Below, in pieces: positions 8,628 through 18,257 of a DNA stretch of 34,991 bases. The position numbers were made by a program, and so were the translations under genes. The notes under the pieces were generated by a model, which did no database searches, was not told the DNA's origin, and saw nothing but the letters and a program-made list of their open reading frames with translations. The stretch is from Bacteroidota bacterium (GTDB lineage: Bacteria; Bacteroidota; Bacteroidia; Chitinophagales; Chitinophagaceae): positions 1 to 34,991 of the forward strand of contig CAUJDL010000063.1 in assembly GCA_963169635.1 (NCBI GenBank). Reading direction: 5' to 3'. Numbering within the stretch: the stretch's first letter is position 1; every line of letters begins with the position of its first letter.

Positions 8628-10019
8628 ATGAGCATGGAATTAGAACTTAAAGATTTACAAGAGCAATATATTGAAATTGTATCTACTCAGGATAAAATTG
8701 CTTTAAAAGAATTTTTAGATAATCAGAATATTAGTGATGTAGCTGATTTAGTATATAAAAATCAGGAAGAAGAAGCTACTATTATTGCTAGTATGTCTGT
8801 AAAACGTGCTGCCAGAGTTTTTAAAATTTTAGATTTAACTACCCAAAAACAAATAATTAAAGAATTACCCAGTAATAAAACAGCTGAACTTTTAAACGAA
8901 CTTCCTGCAGATGATAGAACAGATTTTTTAGAAGAATTACCTAAAACTGCTATCAGAGATTTAATTAAACTTTTAAATGTAGAAGAAAGAAAAATTACAC
9001 TTTCTTTATTAGGTTATCCAGAAGATAGTGTAGGACGATTAATGACACCTGATTATGTTTATGTATATACACACAATACAGTTACAGAAGTTTTAAATAC
9101 TATTAGAAAGTTTGGTAAAAACAGTGAAACTATTGATGTAATTTATGTAATTGATGAGCATGGCGATTTTATTGATGACATTAGAATTAGAGATATCATT
9201 TTAGCATCGCCAAATAAAAAAGTAGAAGAATTAATTGATAGAAGAATTGTTGCATTAAACGTTAATGACGACCAAGAACATGCTAGTCAGGTTTTTAAAA
9301 TGAACAATAGAGTAGCCTTACCTGTAACAGATGATTATAATAAATTATTAGGCATTGTAACTATAGACGATATTTTATGGGTTGCCAATGAAGAGTTTAG
9401 CGAAGACATGCAAAAAATGGGTGGTACAGAAGCTTTAAATGAACCTTATTTAGATATACCTATTTTAAAACTTTTTAGAAAAAGAATTTTATGGCTTACA
9501 GTTTTATTTTTAGGTGAGTTATTAACTGCATCTGTAATGGTATATTTTGAAGAAGAAATTGCTAAAGCAGTTTTTTTAGCCACATTTATTCCATTAATTA
9601 TTAGTAGTGGTGGTAATAGTGGTTCACAAGCTTCTACTTTAATTATACAAGCAATGGCAGTAGGAGAAATTACTGTAAAAGATTGGTGGCGTGTAATGCG
9701 TAGAGAAATTATTAGTGGTTTATTATTAGGTACTGTTTTAGGCATTATTGGTTTTTTAAGAATTATGGCATGGCATTTAATTTTTCCTGATGTGTATGGT
9801 GCTCATTATATTTTAGTTGGCTTTGCTGTTGGTTTTAGCTTAATTGGTGTAGTACTTTGGGGCACTTTAAGTGGTAGCATGTTGCCCATTGTACTTAAAA
9901 AATTAGGAGCAGACCCAGCAGTTTCTTCTGCACCATTTGTTGCAACATTAGTAGATGTTACAGGACTTATTATTTATTTTGGTTTTGCCTATTTGTTTTT
10001 ACAAGGATTAATTTTATAA
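8628..10019 (+). CDS. mgtE: Magnesium transporter MgtE
   Basis: This 463-residue inner-membrane Mg2+ channel/transporter has the full family layout. An N-terminal superhelical MgtE_N domain covers about 1-130, with repeated LLNELPADDRTDFLEELP-like helices. Paired CBS domains follow at about 135-255, starting at SVGRLMTPDYV. A five-helix pore domain covers about 283-460, with the signature SGGNSGSQASTL near 327-338 and PFVATLVDVTG near the end. In characterised MgtE the N and CBS domains sense cytosolic Mg2+ and close the pore. The ATG at 8628 is followed by a second in-frame ATG two codons on, and either could serve. A TAAATTGC element (8616-8623) lies just upstream. asnB follows after 44 bp. 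Confidence 0.95.
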   Translation: MSMELELKDLQEQYIEIVSTQDKIALKEFLDNQNISDVADLVYKNQEEEATIIASMSVKRAARVFKILDLTTQKQIIKELPSNKTAELLNELPADDRTDFLEELPKTAIRDLIKLLNVEERKITLSLLGYPEDSVGRLMTPDYVYVYTHNTVTEVLNTIRKFGKNSETIDVIYVIDEHGDFIDDIRIRDIILASPNKKVEELIDRRIVALNVNDDQEHASQVFKMNNRVALPVTDDYNKLLGIVTIDDILWVANEEFSEDMQKMGGTEALNEPYLDIPILKLFRKRILWLTVLFLGELLTASVMVYFEEEIAKAVFLATFIPLIISSGGNSGSQASTLIIQAMAVGEITVKDWWRVMRREIISGLLLGTVLGIIGFLRIMAWHLIFPDVYGAHYILVGFAVGFSLIGVVLWGTLSGSMLPIVLKKLGADPAVSSAPFVATLVDVTGLIIYFGFAYLFLQGLIL

Positions 10020-10063
10020 TACATTTTGCATAGCAATTTTATACTTAACTAAAAATTATTTTC

Positions 10064-11932
10064 ATGTGTGCCATTGCAGGCATTATTTCATTAAATACAC
10101 AGTTAGTTGCTGCTAATAAACTGCAATTAATGGCAAATGTGTTACAACATAGAGGTAACAATGGTAATGGAATATGGATAAATGAAAATAATACTGTTGG
10201 TTTTGCTCATCAACGTTTATCTATTATTGATTTAAGTGAAAATGCTGCACAACCAATGCACTTTTTGGGTAAAAATAATCAGCATTATACCATTATTTTA
10301 AATGGCGAAATTTATAATTACTTAGAATTAAAAGATGAACTTAAAAAGAAAAATTACACATTTAAAACTAATAGCGATACAGAAGTTTTAATAGCATTGT
10401 ACGATTGTTATCAAGAAAAATGTTTACAATTTATAGATGGCATGTTTGCTTTTGCCATTTGGCACCAACAAGAGAATAAACTATTTATTGCAAGAGACAG
10501 ATTTGGTGAAAAACCATTTTATTATTACCACGATAAAGAGCAATTTGTTTTTGCCAGTGAAATGAAAGCTCTATGGACTATTGGTATTAAAAAAGAAATC
10601 AATCCTTCACTTTTATTAGGCTATTTATCTGCTGGTTTAGTAAGCAATCCTGCTAATAAAGCTGAAACATTTTATCAACAAATCAATAAATTACCTGCTG
10701 CACATGCTTTAATTTTTAATGTACATAAAAACGATTTATTCATTTATCCTTATTGGCAATTAAATGATCAATCAGAAAAAAATAATGTACTTTCTTTTAA
10801 TGAATTAACAGAACAGTTTAGTGCATTATTGCAGCAATCTGTTAATAGAAGATTAAGAAGTGATGTTGCTATTGGCACAAGTTTAAGTGGTGGTTTAGAT
10901 AGTTCTTCAATTGTAGCAACTATTCATACAATTGCTAAAGAAAAAAACTTATTGCAGCCTAAAACATTTTCTGCTGTTTTCCCAAATTTTGAAAAAGACG
11001 AATCAGCATATATTCAACAAGTAACAGATAAATTTAATTTACAAAACTATACTGTAACACCAAGAGCAGAAGACTTTGCAGAAGATTTTGAACAACTATT
11101 ATATCATCAAGAAGAGCCTTTTCAGAGTAGTAGTATTTATGTACAATACAAAGTATATGCTTTAGCAAAAAAATATGGTGTAACAGTTTTATTAGATGGA
11201 CAAGGAGCAGATGAAACTCTTGCTGGTTATACAAAATATTATCATTGGTATTGGCAAGAGTTATTATACAATTTTAAATTTTTACAGTTTAAAAAAGAAA
11301 TGAATGCAGCTAATAATCATCAACAAATTGATTGGGGTTTAAAAAATTATGCTGCTGCTTTTTTTCCAACAATTGCTGCTAAAAAATTATCCTTATCGCT
11401 GAAAAAACAAATTAATCATCATCCTTTTCTTCATCAAGATTTTATACAAACAGCTTTCAATAAAAGTATGGCTGATAAACCAACAATTAAACAGCTTAAT
11501 GATATTTTATATTACAACACTTTTACACATGGCTTAGAAGATTTGTTAAGATATGCAGATAGAAATTCTATGGCTCATGGTATTGAAGTAAGATTGCCAT
11601 TCTTACAACACGATTTAGTTTCGTTTATTTTTAATTTACCATCATCGTATAAAATAAAAGAAGGATTTACAAAATATATTTTACGCAAGTCTGTACAAAA
11701 TTTATTATCAGAAAATATTGTTTGGCGAAAAGATAAAATTGGTTTTGAACCCCCACAACAAAAATGGATGAATCATCAATCAATAATTGAGCAAACACAA
11801 ATTGCCAAACAAAAATTAGTAGCTAAAGGTATTGCAAATAAAAGTTTATTAAATATGCCTTTACAAAACAATGCTGCACATGCAGCAAATAATTATCAAT
11901 GGTGGATTTTGTGTGCAGGAAATTTATTGTAA
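10064..11932 (+). CDS. asnB: Asparagine synthetase B, glutamine-hydrolysing
   Basis: This 622-residue enzyme makes asparagine from aspartate, ATP and glutamine. The start MCAIAGII gives the Cys2 nucleophile of the class II glutamine amidotransferase domain (about 1-210), with QHRGNNGNG near 28 and LNGEIYNY near 92. The synthetase domain carries the pyrophosphate loop SLSGGLDSSS near 272-281 and the LLDGQGADETLAGY segment near 378-391. The length suits the longer AsnB type (about 610-630) rather than the 554-residue E. coli enzyme. Such enzymes also amidate other substrates when located in biosynthetic clusters. The neighbours mgtE and a YkgJ-type protein do not suggest that here. The stop is 6 bp from the convergent YkgJ gene. 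Confidence 0.93.
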   Translation: MCAIAGIISLNTQLVAANKLQLMANVLQHRGNNGNGIWINENNTVGFAHQRLSIIDLSENAAQPMHFLGKNNQHYTIILNGEIYNYLELKDELKKKNYTFKTNSDTEVLIALYDCYQEKCLQFIDGMFAFAIWHQQENKLFIARDRFGEKPFYYYHDKEQFVFASEMKALWTIGIKKEINPSLLLGYLSAGLVSNPANKAETFYQQINKLPAAHALIFNVHKNDLFIYPYWQLNDQSEKNNVLSFNELTEQFSALLQQSVNRRLRSDVAIGTSLSGGLDSSSIVATIHTIAKEKNLLQPKTFSAVFPNFEKDESAYIQQVTDKFNLQNYTVTPRAEDFAEDFEQLLYHQEEPFQSSSIYVQYKVYALAKKYGVTVLLDGQGADETLAGYTKYYHWYWQELLYNFKFLQFKKEMNAANNHQQIDWGLKNYAAAFFPTIAAKKLSLSLKKQINHHPFLHQDFIQTAFNKSMADKPTIKQLNDILYYNTFTHGLEDLLRYADRNSMAHGIEVRLPFLQHDLVSFIFNLPSSYKIKEGFTKYILRKSVQNLLSENIVWRKDKIGFEPPQQKWMNHQSIIEQTQIAKQKLVAKGIANKSLLNMPLQNNAAHAANNYQWWILCAGNLL

Positions 11933-11938
11933 AAAAAA

Positions 11939-12418
11939 TTAATGTTCAGTAAGTTTTTCCATTACATAATATACAGCAGGACAAAATGTAGCATTCTTTA
12001 AAGTAATTTGTGGGCGTTTTAGTAAAACATCTTCATCAGTATAAGGAAATCTTTGACAATCGCTTGGGCGTTGTTCATAAATGGTACAATAATTATCATT
12101 ACCTAAAAAAGGGCAGGGGAGAGATTTTACTACATAATCTCCATCACTATCTAATTGCAAATAAGTTTCTATAAAAACACTTTCTTTTAATTTTAAATGT
12201 TTACTGATTCTTTTAATATCAGGTGTTTTAAAACGAGGAGAATAATTTTTGCAACAAGCAGCACAGGTTAAACAATCTATTTTACTAAATGCTTCTTGAT
12301 GCAGTTGAGGTAATTGTTTTAATACGTTATTCTTATTAGCACGTTGTAAAAAGCTTTTGTATTGCTTTTGTTTTTCTTTAATGTTTTTTTGCCAATTATC
12401 TAAATTTATTTGTGCCAT
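11939..12418 (-). CDS. YkgJ family cysteine cluster protein
   Basis: This 159-residue cytoplasmic protein holds the YkgJ/CxxCxxCC pattern: Cys49, Cys52, Cys55 and Cys56, followed by Cys102 (LPCPFL), Cys111, Cys121 in the RPSDCQRFP motif, and Cys146. Such clusters bind zinc or an iron-sulfur centre. The function of the family is not established. The first 45 residues are basic and probably helical. A perfect TATCTTTG -7 element lies on the minus strand 4 bp before the ATG. The gene diverges from gcvP and converges tightly with asnB. Confidence 0.9.
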   Translation of the reverse strand: MAQINLDNWQKNIKEKQKQYKSFLQRANKNNVLKQLPQLHQEAFSKIDCLTCAACCKNYSPRFKTPDIKRISKHLKLKESVFIETYLQLDSDGDYVVKSLPCPFLGNDNYCTIYEQRPSDCQRFPYTDEDVLLKRPQITLKNATFCPAVYYVMEKLTEH

Positions 12419-12422
12419 TATT

Positions 12423-12430
12423 CAAAGATA
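12423..12430 (-). promoter_or_regulatory. Putative -7 promoter element of the YkgJ-type gene
   Basis: The minus strand reads TATCTTTG, a perfect TAnnTTTG match, ending 4 bp before the start codon. The transcript would be nearly leaderless. No clear -33 element is seen. Confidence 0.45.
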
Positions 12431-12552
12431 TTATGTTACTTATAATTAAATGGTAATTAATACTTTATTAAAATTAAATTTATCCAAAAAATCTTATACA
12501 CAATTAAAGTTGATTTGATTTAATATTTATCAATACTTATTTCTTTACAACT

Positions 12553-12560
12553 TACCTTTG
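12553..12560 (+). promoter_or_regulatory. Putative -7 promoter element of gcvP
   Basis: TACCTTTG is a perfect TAnnTTTG match 26 bp before the gcvP ATG, followed by GC as in other promoters of this window. The -33 element is unclear. Confidence 0.55.
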
Positions 12561-12586
12561 CGGCAATTTTTAAAAATAATTTTCTT

Positions 12587-15466
12587 ATGAATTTATTTCA
12601 GCAACAACATACAGCATTTCAAAAAAGACATATTGGAACTGCTAATGCTACAGATGAAAAATCTATGCTACAAACGATTGGTGTAAAAAGTTTAGATGAA
12701 TTAATTGATAAAACTGTTCCTTCAGCAATTAGACTTAAAGAAAATTTACAAACTCCAGCTGCTATTAGTGAATTTGAGTATTTAAACGAATTAAAAACTG
12801 TTGCTACAAAAAATAAAGTTTTTAAAACCTATATTGGGCAAGGTTATTACAACACAATAACACCTAATGTGATATTAAGAAATATTTTTGAAAATCCAGG
12901 ATGGTACACTCAATACACTCCTTATCAAGCAGAAATTAGTCAAGGCCGTTTAGAAAGTTTATTAAACTTTCAAACAATGATTTGCGATTTAACAGGTTTA
13001 CCATTAGCTAATGCATCTTTATTAGATGAGGCTACTGCAGCTGCAGAAGCAATGAGCATGTTTTTTAATCAATCTAACAACGAAAATAAAAACAAGTTTT
13101 TTGTAGATGATGCTGTTTTTCCACAAACAAAAGATGTATTAATTACCAGAGCTACTCCATTAAATATTGAAATAGTTTTTGGCAATTATGCTACTGCTAC
13201 TTTAGATGAAAATTATTTTGGTGCTTTAGTGCAATATCCTAACAATGTAGGCTCAATTGAAGATTATAGAAATTTTATTGCACAAGTACATGCTATTAAA
13301 GGCTATGTAGTAATGGCTACAGATTTGTTGGCTCTTACATTATTAACTTCTCCAGGTGAGTTAGGTGCAGATGTTGCTGTTGGTAATTCTCAACGTTTTG
13401 GAGTACCACTTGGTTTTGGTGGTCCTCATGCAGGTTTTTTTGCTACTAAAGATGAATTTAAAAGAGGTATTCCAGGAAGAATAATTGGTGTAAGTATAGA
13501 TGCAAAAGGCAATAGAGCTTTACGTATGGCATTACAAACAAGAGAGCAACATATTAAAAGAGAAAAAGCCACTAGTAATATTTGTACAGCTCAAGCTTTA
13601 TTAGCAAATATGGCTGCAATGTATGCTGTTTATCATGGTGCAGATGGTTTAAAAAATATTGCTACTCGTATTGCATTACTTACACAAGTATTAAGTAATA
13701 GTTTAAATGAGTTGGGCTTTAAAAATATTAATACCAATTACTTCGATACATTGGCAATAGAAGCAAATGCAGATAATATAAAAGCTATTGCAGAAAAAAA
13801 TCAAATTAATTTCCGTTATATCAATCAAAACTTAATTGGTATAAGTTTAGATGAAACTACCTCTCAAAAAGATGTTTTAGATATTGTATATGTATTTGCA
13901 GAAAGCTTAGAAAAAAATGAAGCAGAAATAGCATTTGATAGCGATGATATACTAACATCAATACCATCTTTTGCTACAAGAACTTCTGAATATTTAACAC
14001 ATCCTGTATTTAATACTTACAGAAGCGAAAGCCAAATGATGCGTTATATTAAACAATTAGAGAACAAAGATTTATCATTAAATACAAGTATGATTTCTTT
14101 AGGAAGTTGTACCATGAAATTAAATGCAGCTTCAGAAATGATTCCTGTAAGTTGGGCAGAGTTTGCACAATTACATCCTTTTATTCCTACAAATCAGGCA
14201 GAAGGTATTTTACAAATGATTCATGAGTTAGAAGATTATTTATGTAAAATAACTGGCTTCGATGCTTGTAGTCTTCAGCCTAATAGTGGTGCTCAAGGAG
14301 AATATGCAGGTTTATTAACCATTATGCAATTCCATAAAGCTAATAATAATGCTCATAGAAATGTAGTATTAATTCCTATTTCTGCTCATGGCACAAACCC
14401 TGCAAGTGCAGTAATGGTAGGTATGCAAGTTGTTGTTGTAAAAAGTAATGAAGATGGTACAATAGATATTGCAGATTTAAAAGCTAAAGCAATTCAACAT
14501 AAAGAAAATTTAGGTGCCTTAATGGTTACTTATCCTAGTACATATGGTGTATTTGAAGAAGGTATAAAAGAAATTTGCAGTATTGTTCACGAAAATGGTG
14601 GACAAGTTTATATGGATGGTGCAAATATGAATGCACAAGTAGGTTTAACATCACCTGCAATTATTGGTGCAGATGTTTGTCATTTAAATTTACATAAAAC
14701 ATTTGCTATTCCTCATGGTGGTGGTGGCCCAGGTGTTGGTCCTATTTGTGTTAAAAATCATTTAGCAAAATATTTACCAGGTCATGTATCTCTTACAAAC
14801 ACACATACTACAGCAAATAGTTTTGGTGCTGTATCTGCTGCAACTTATGGTAGTGCATCTATTTTACTAATTAGTTATGCTTATATAAAAATGTTGGGTT
14901 ACGATGGTATTAAAATGGCTACAGAATATGCTATTTTAAATGCTAATTATATGAAAGCAAGATTAAAAGAGCATTATTCAATTTTATATACAGGTGCTAA
15001 TGATACTTGTGCTCATGAGTTTATTGTGGACTTAAGACCATTTAAACAAAGTGCAGGTATAGAAGCAGAAGATGTAGCAAAACGTTTAATGGATTATGGT
15101 TTTCATGCACCAACAATGAGCTTTCCTGTAGCTGGTACTATTATGATAGAACCTACAGAAAGTGAAGATAAAGCAGAGCTTGATAGATTTTGTGATGCAC
15201 TAATTGCTATTAGAAAAGAAATTGCTGCAATAGAAAATGGACAAGCAGATAAAGCAGATAATCCTTTAAAAAATGCACCACATACACAAGCTGTTATTTG
15301 TGCTAATGAATGGCAACATAAATATTCAAGAGAAGAAGCTGCATTTCCATTGGCTTATGTAAAACAAAATAAATTTTGGGCAAGTATATCAAGGGTTAAT
15401 AATACTCATGGCGATAGAAATTTAATTTGCACTTGTGAGCCTGTAGAAAGTTATATGGAAGCTTAA
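12587..15466 (+). CDS. gcvP: Glycine dehydrogenase (decarboxylating), glycine cleavage system P protein
   Basis: This 959-residue PLP enzyme decarboxylates glycine and passes the aminomethyl group to the lipoyl arm of the H protein. It is the single-chain (homodimeric) form, with the N-terminal half corresponding to GcvPA and the C-terminal half to GcvPB. Visible marks are FQKRHIG near residue 11, the [14 protein letters not shown] block near 110, [20 protein letters not shown] near 258, and the cofactor-binding [18 protein letters not shown] with Lys704. The length is normal (about 950-960). GcvT and GcvH are not in the window. The gene has its own promoter element and a strong terminator, so it is probably monocistronic. 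Confidence 0.97.
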   Translation: MNLFQQQHTAFQKRHIGTANATDEKSMLQTIGVKSLDELIDKTVPSAIRLKENLQTPAAISEFEYLNELKTVATKNKVFKTYIGQGYYNTITPNVILRNIFENPGWYTQYTPYQAEISQGRLESLLNFQTMICDLTGLPLANASLLDEATAAAEAMSMFFNQSNNENKNKFFVDDAVFPQTKDVLITRATPLNIEIVFGNYATATLDENYFGALVQYPNNVGSIEDYRNFIAQVHAIKGYVVMATDLLALTLLTSPGELGADVAVGNSQRFGVPLGFGGPHAGFFATKDEFKRGIPGRIIGVSIDAKGNRALRMALQTREQHIKREKATSNICTAQALLANMAAMYAVYHGADGLKNIATRIALLTQVLSNSLNELGFKNINTNYFDTLAIEANADNIKAIAEKNQINFRYINQNLIGISLDETTSQKDVLDIVYVFAESLEKNEAEIAFDSDDILTSIPSFATRTSEYLTHPVFNTYRSESQMMRYIKQLENKDLSLNTSMISLGSCTMKLNAASEMIPVSWAEFAQLHPFIPTNQAEGILQMIHELEDYLCKITGFDACSLQPNSGAQGEYAGLLTIMQFHKANNNAHRNVVLIPISAHGTNPASAVMVGMQVVVVKSNEDGTIDIADLKAKAIQHKENLGALMVTYPSTYGVFEEGIKEICSIVHENGGQVYMDGANMNAQVGLTSPAIIGADVCHLNLHKTFAIPHGGGGPGVGPICVKNHLAKYLPGHVSLTNTHTTANSFGAVSAATYGSASILLISYAYIKMLGYDGIKMATEYAILNANYMKARLKEHYSILYTGANDTCAHEFIVDLRPFKQSAGIEAEDVAKRLMDYGFHAPTMSFPVAGTIMIEPTESEDKAELDRFCDALIAIRKEIAAIENGQADKADNPLKNAPHTQAVICANEWQHKYSREEAAFPLAYVKQNKFWASISRVNNTHGDRNLICTCEPVESYMEA

Positions 15467-15491
15467 TATTTTTAAATAATAAATTTTTATT

Positions 15492-15526
15492 AAAGCTATG
15501 TTCTTTAAAGAATGTAGCTTTTTTTT
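15492..15526 (+). terminator. Rho-independent terminator of gcvP
   Basis: The arms 15492-15506 and 15507-15521 pair over their whole length, with two adjacent G-T wobbles and an AT-rich apex. They are followed at once by a run of eight T starting at 15519. It lies 25 bp after the gcvP stop. The rest of the gap to glgB (to 15698) holds no gene I can support. Confidence 0.88.
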
Positions 15527-15698
15527 ATTCAATAATAAATGATAGAAATTAGATAAATTATTATCTGCAAAATTTCAATTTAATATATTTTGATTGCAAA
15601 AATATTAGGTGTATTTTGTGTAATAAGTTGCACAATAAAAAAATTGAATATTGTAGTAAGTGAATAATTATTTATGCTAAACTTATTTTTTTAATTGT

Positions 15699-17738
15699 AT
15701 GGCAAAAAAGAAAAACATTCAACAACAAAGTTTAAAAAATACTTCAATTAAAAAAGAAAGTAAAGTTGCTGCTGTTAATATTCAAATATCTCATCAAACA
15801 AATAAATACGAAGAAAAAGTTTTTATTAATACTAAAAGACCTGTTTGGAATTATTCTTTATTTACCGAAGAAGATATCAGAAATTTTAAAAATGGTACAC
15901 ATTATTCACTCTATAATTTTTTGGGCAATAAGCAAATAGAAGTATTAAACAAACAAGGAACTTATTTTGCTGTATGGGCTCCAAATGCAAGCTATGTTTC
16001 TGTTGTAGGCAATTTTAATAATTGGGATACAGCAGCTCATCTTTTAATTGCACGTTTAGATGGTAGTGGAATTTGGGAAGGATTTATTCCAACACTTAAA
16101 GAAGGCGAAGCATATAAATATCATATCATTGGTTATAAAGGTTTAAAGTTAGATAAAGGCGATCCCTTTGCACATTATTGGGAAAAAAGACCTGAAACTG
16201 CCAGCATCACTTATAAAATTAATTTTCAATGGCATGATGAAAAATGGATGCAAGAAAGAAAAAAACATAATAATTTTAATGCACCATGGAGTGTGTACGA
16301 AGTACATTTACCCAGTTGGATGAGACCAGAAAAAAATAACGAATCTGCCTATAACTCTTATTTACAAATAAAAGAAAAATTAGTGCCTTATGTACAGCAA
16401 ATGGGTTTTACACATGTAGAGTTTATGCCTGTGATGGAATATCCTTTTGATGGCAGTTGGGGTTATCAAGGTAATGGATATTTTGCACCTACCAGCAGAT
16501 TAGGACAACCTCATGAATTTGCTGCATTAGTTGATGCTTTGCATCAAGCAGGTATTGGTGTTATTTTAGATTGGGTGCCTTCTCATTTTCCTTATGATGC
16601 TCATGGACTTTTTATGTTTGATGGTACACATGCTTATGAATATACAGATATGCGTAAAGGCTATCACCCAGATTGGAATAGTTATGTGTTTGATTATGGT
16701 AAAGGAGAAGTAAAAAGTTTTTTAATTAGCAGTGCAAGATTTTGGTGCGATAAATTTCATGTAGATGGCTTACGTGTAGATGCTGTTTCTTCTATGCTAA
16801 GATTAGATTATAGCAGAAAAAATGGTCAATGGGAGCCTAATAAATTTGGTGGAAATGGAAACTTAGAAGCTATTGCTTTTGTAAAAGAATTAAATGAAAC
16901 TTTATACAGAGATTTTCCAGATATACAAACTATTGCAGAAGAAGCTACTGATTGGCCTAAAATAAGTAAACCTATTTATGATGATGGACTTGGATTTGGT
17001 ATGAAATGGATGTTGGGATGGATGAATGATACAATTAAGTATTTTAAAATAGACCCAATATACAGAGCATTGCATCAAAACGATTTTACTTTTAGTATGA
17101 TGTATTTTTATGATGAAAATTTTATGCTTCCTTTTAGTCATGATGAAGTAGTACATGGCAAAAGCCCAATGATTTATAAAATGCCCGGTGATACTTGGCA
17201 AAAATTTGCTAACCTTAGATTATTATATACATACATGTTTACACATCCTGGTGCTAAACTTTTATTTATGGGCAATGAGTTTGCACAAACTACTGAATGG
17301 AATTATAAATCTGAATTAGATTGGGAACTTACAGATTTAATTAGTCATGGTGGTATGCTTTATTGTGTTCAAAAATTAAATGAATTATATAAAAACTATC
17401 CAGCACTTTATCAACATCAATATAATGAAAATGGTTTTGAATGGATTGATTTAAGTAATACTGCAGATGCTGTAATATCTTATAAACGTAAAGGAATAAG
17501 TGAACAAGATGATGTAATAATTATTTTAAACATGACACCTAATGTAAAACATAATTGGAAGATTACCGTAAAAGGTAAAAGCCAATGGAAAGAAGTGTTT
17601 AATAGCAATGATAAAGAGTATTGGGGCACAGGCGATGTTTTTAATCCTTCTATAAAAGTTACTACAAAACATAAAAAAGAAAAAGAATATACATTAAAGC
17701 TTCATTTACCACCATTAGGGGCTATTGTATTAGCATAA
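15699..17738 (+). CDS. glgB: 1,4-alpha-glucan branching enzyme
   Basis: This 679-residue GH13 enzyme introduces alpha-1,6 branches into glycogen. After a lysine- and glutamine-rich N-terminal extension of about 45 residues comes a CBM48 domain (about 85-175, with YFAVWAPNA and VGNFNNWD). The TIM-barrel catalytic domain follows. Its catalytic residues are Asp361 in GLRVDAVSSM, Glu414 in IAEEATDWP, and the FSHDEVVHGK motif with His481-Asp482 near the transition-state-stabilising Asp. Other marks are EVHLPSW at 201-207 and GNEFAQ near 529. A C-terminal all-beta domain ends at about 678. No other glycogen gene is in the window. The two-gene HYC_CC_PP/TonB unit follows after 68 bp. Confidence 0.94.
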   Translation: MAKKKNIQQQSLKNTSIKKESKVAAVNIQISHQTNKYEEKVFINTKRPVWNYSLFTEEDIRNFKNGTHYSLYNFLGNKQIEVLNKQGTYFAVWAPNASYVSVVGNFNNWDTAAHLLIARLDGSGIWEGFIPTLKEGEAYKYHIIGYKGLKLDKGDPFAHYWEKRPETASITYKINFQWHDEKWMQERKKHNNFNAPWSVYEVHLPSWMRPEKNNESAYNSYLQIKEKLVPYVQQMGFTHVEFMPVMEYPFDGSWGYQGNGYFAPTSRLGQPHEFAALVDALHQAGIGVILDWVPSHFPYDAHGLFMFDGTHAYEYTDMRKGYHPDWNSYVFDYGKGEVKSFLISSARFWCDKFHVDGLRVDAVSSMLRLDYSRKNGQWEPNKFGGNGNLEAIAFVKELNETLYRDFPDIQTIAEEATDWPKISKPIYDDGLGFGMKWMLGWMNDTIKYFKIDPIYRALHQNDFTFSMMYFYDENFMLPFSHDEVVHGKSPMIYKMPGDTWQKFANLRLLYTYMFTHPGAKLLFMGNEFAQTTEWNYKSELDWELTDLISHGGMLYCVQKLNELYKNYPALYQHQYNENGFEWIDLSNTADAVISYKRKGISEQDDVIIILNMTPNVKHNWKITVKGKSQWKEVFNSNDKEYWGTGDVFNPSIKVTTKHKKEKEYTLKLHLPPLGAIVLA

Positions 17739-17793
17739 TTGATAAGCTAATTGAGTTTATAAAATCTATAACAACTATTTATCAAAAATATTT

Positions 17794-17801
17794 TACTTTT
17801 G
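17794..17801 (+). promoter_or_regulatory. Putative -7 promoter element of the HYC_CC_PP/TonB unit
   Basis: TACTTTTG is a perfect TAnnTTTG match ending 5 bp before the ATG of the HYC_CC_PP gene. The start codon would lie at or very near the transcription start. A -33 element is not evident. Confidence 0.5.
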
Positions 17802-17806
17802 CCACC

Positions 17807-18190
17807 ATGAAAAAATGCTTACTCATATTAATACTATTAAGTTATAGTATTGCTTCTTTTGGAGTAAGCCTTAACTATTTTTATTGTTGTGGTAAATTAA
17901 AAACTGTTACCATTACTAAAACTACTGCAGCAGAAAAATGTACTGGTAATAAAAAGAAAGACTGTTGTAAAAATAAAAAAGTTCATATACAGCTTAAGAC
18001 AGATCAGCAGCAAAATACAGTTACTACATTTAATTTTGCTTCGCCTATAATATTAAATCATCATTTTGATAATTTTAAAATTGCTAATAACATTGTTCAT
18101 CTTAATAATGATGTTTATTCTCAATTTAAAAAACCACCTTCACTCAGCTTAATAGGAGCTAATATTCTTTTCTGCACTTTTAGAATTTGA
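17807..18190 (+). CDS. HYC_CC_PP family protein (small secreted cysteine-rich, probably metal-related)
   Basis: This 127-residue protein has a signal peptide (residues 1-20). The mature part carries paired cysteines in FYCCGKL (27-28), Cys45 and KDCC (53-54), and a late proline pair (KKPPS, about 109-113). These features give the HYC_CC_PP family its name. It occurs in Bacteroidota beside TonB receptors with heavy-metal-associated domains and is thought to bind metal, though no biochemical role is known to me. Here the HYC histidine is replaced by Tyr26 (NYFYCC). The TonB receptor with an HMA domain begins 67 bp downstream. The stop codon lies within a long inverted repeat at 18185-18249. Confidence 0.75.
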   Translation: MKKCLLILILLSYSIASFGVSLNYFYCCGKLKTVTITKTTAAEKCTGNKKKDCCKNKKVHIQLKTDQQQNTVTTFNFASPIILNHHFDNFKIANNIVHLNNDVYSQFKKPPSLSLIGANILFCTFRI

Positions 18191-18249
18191 TGTTTATTTC
18201 TTTAGCTTTTCAGCTAAATGAATGTAATTATTTCTATCAAACATCAAAT
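18185..18249 (+). repeat. Nested inverted repeat between the HYC_CC_PP and TonB genes
   Basis: Perfect 11-bp arms at 18185-18195 (ATTTGATGTTT) and 18239-18249 enclose a second perfect hairpin, 7-bp arms 18201-18207 and 18212-18218 with a TTTC loop. The structure overlaps the stop codon of the upstream gene and ends 8 bp before the TonB start codon. No T-run follows, so it is more likely an mRNA structure or operator than a terminator. Confidence 0.6.
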
Positions 18250-18257
18250 AATCTTAA

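Noticed and set aside
12419..12586. Possible glycine riboswitch upstream of gcvP
   Set aside because: The 168-bp region has the -7 element and AT-rich filler but no paired glycine-aptamer core, and the leader after the promoter is only about 20 bases.
15616..15635. CRP-like dyad TTGTG-N10-CACAA upstream of glgB
   Set aside because: The spacing is two bases longer than a CRP site and the arms are only 5 bp, so it is not distinguishable from chance in this DNA.
17739..17785. 7-bp inverted repeat (TTGATAA/TTATCAA) after glgB
   Set aside because: The arms are short and AT-rich, 33 bp apart, and without a T-run, so a chance match is likely.
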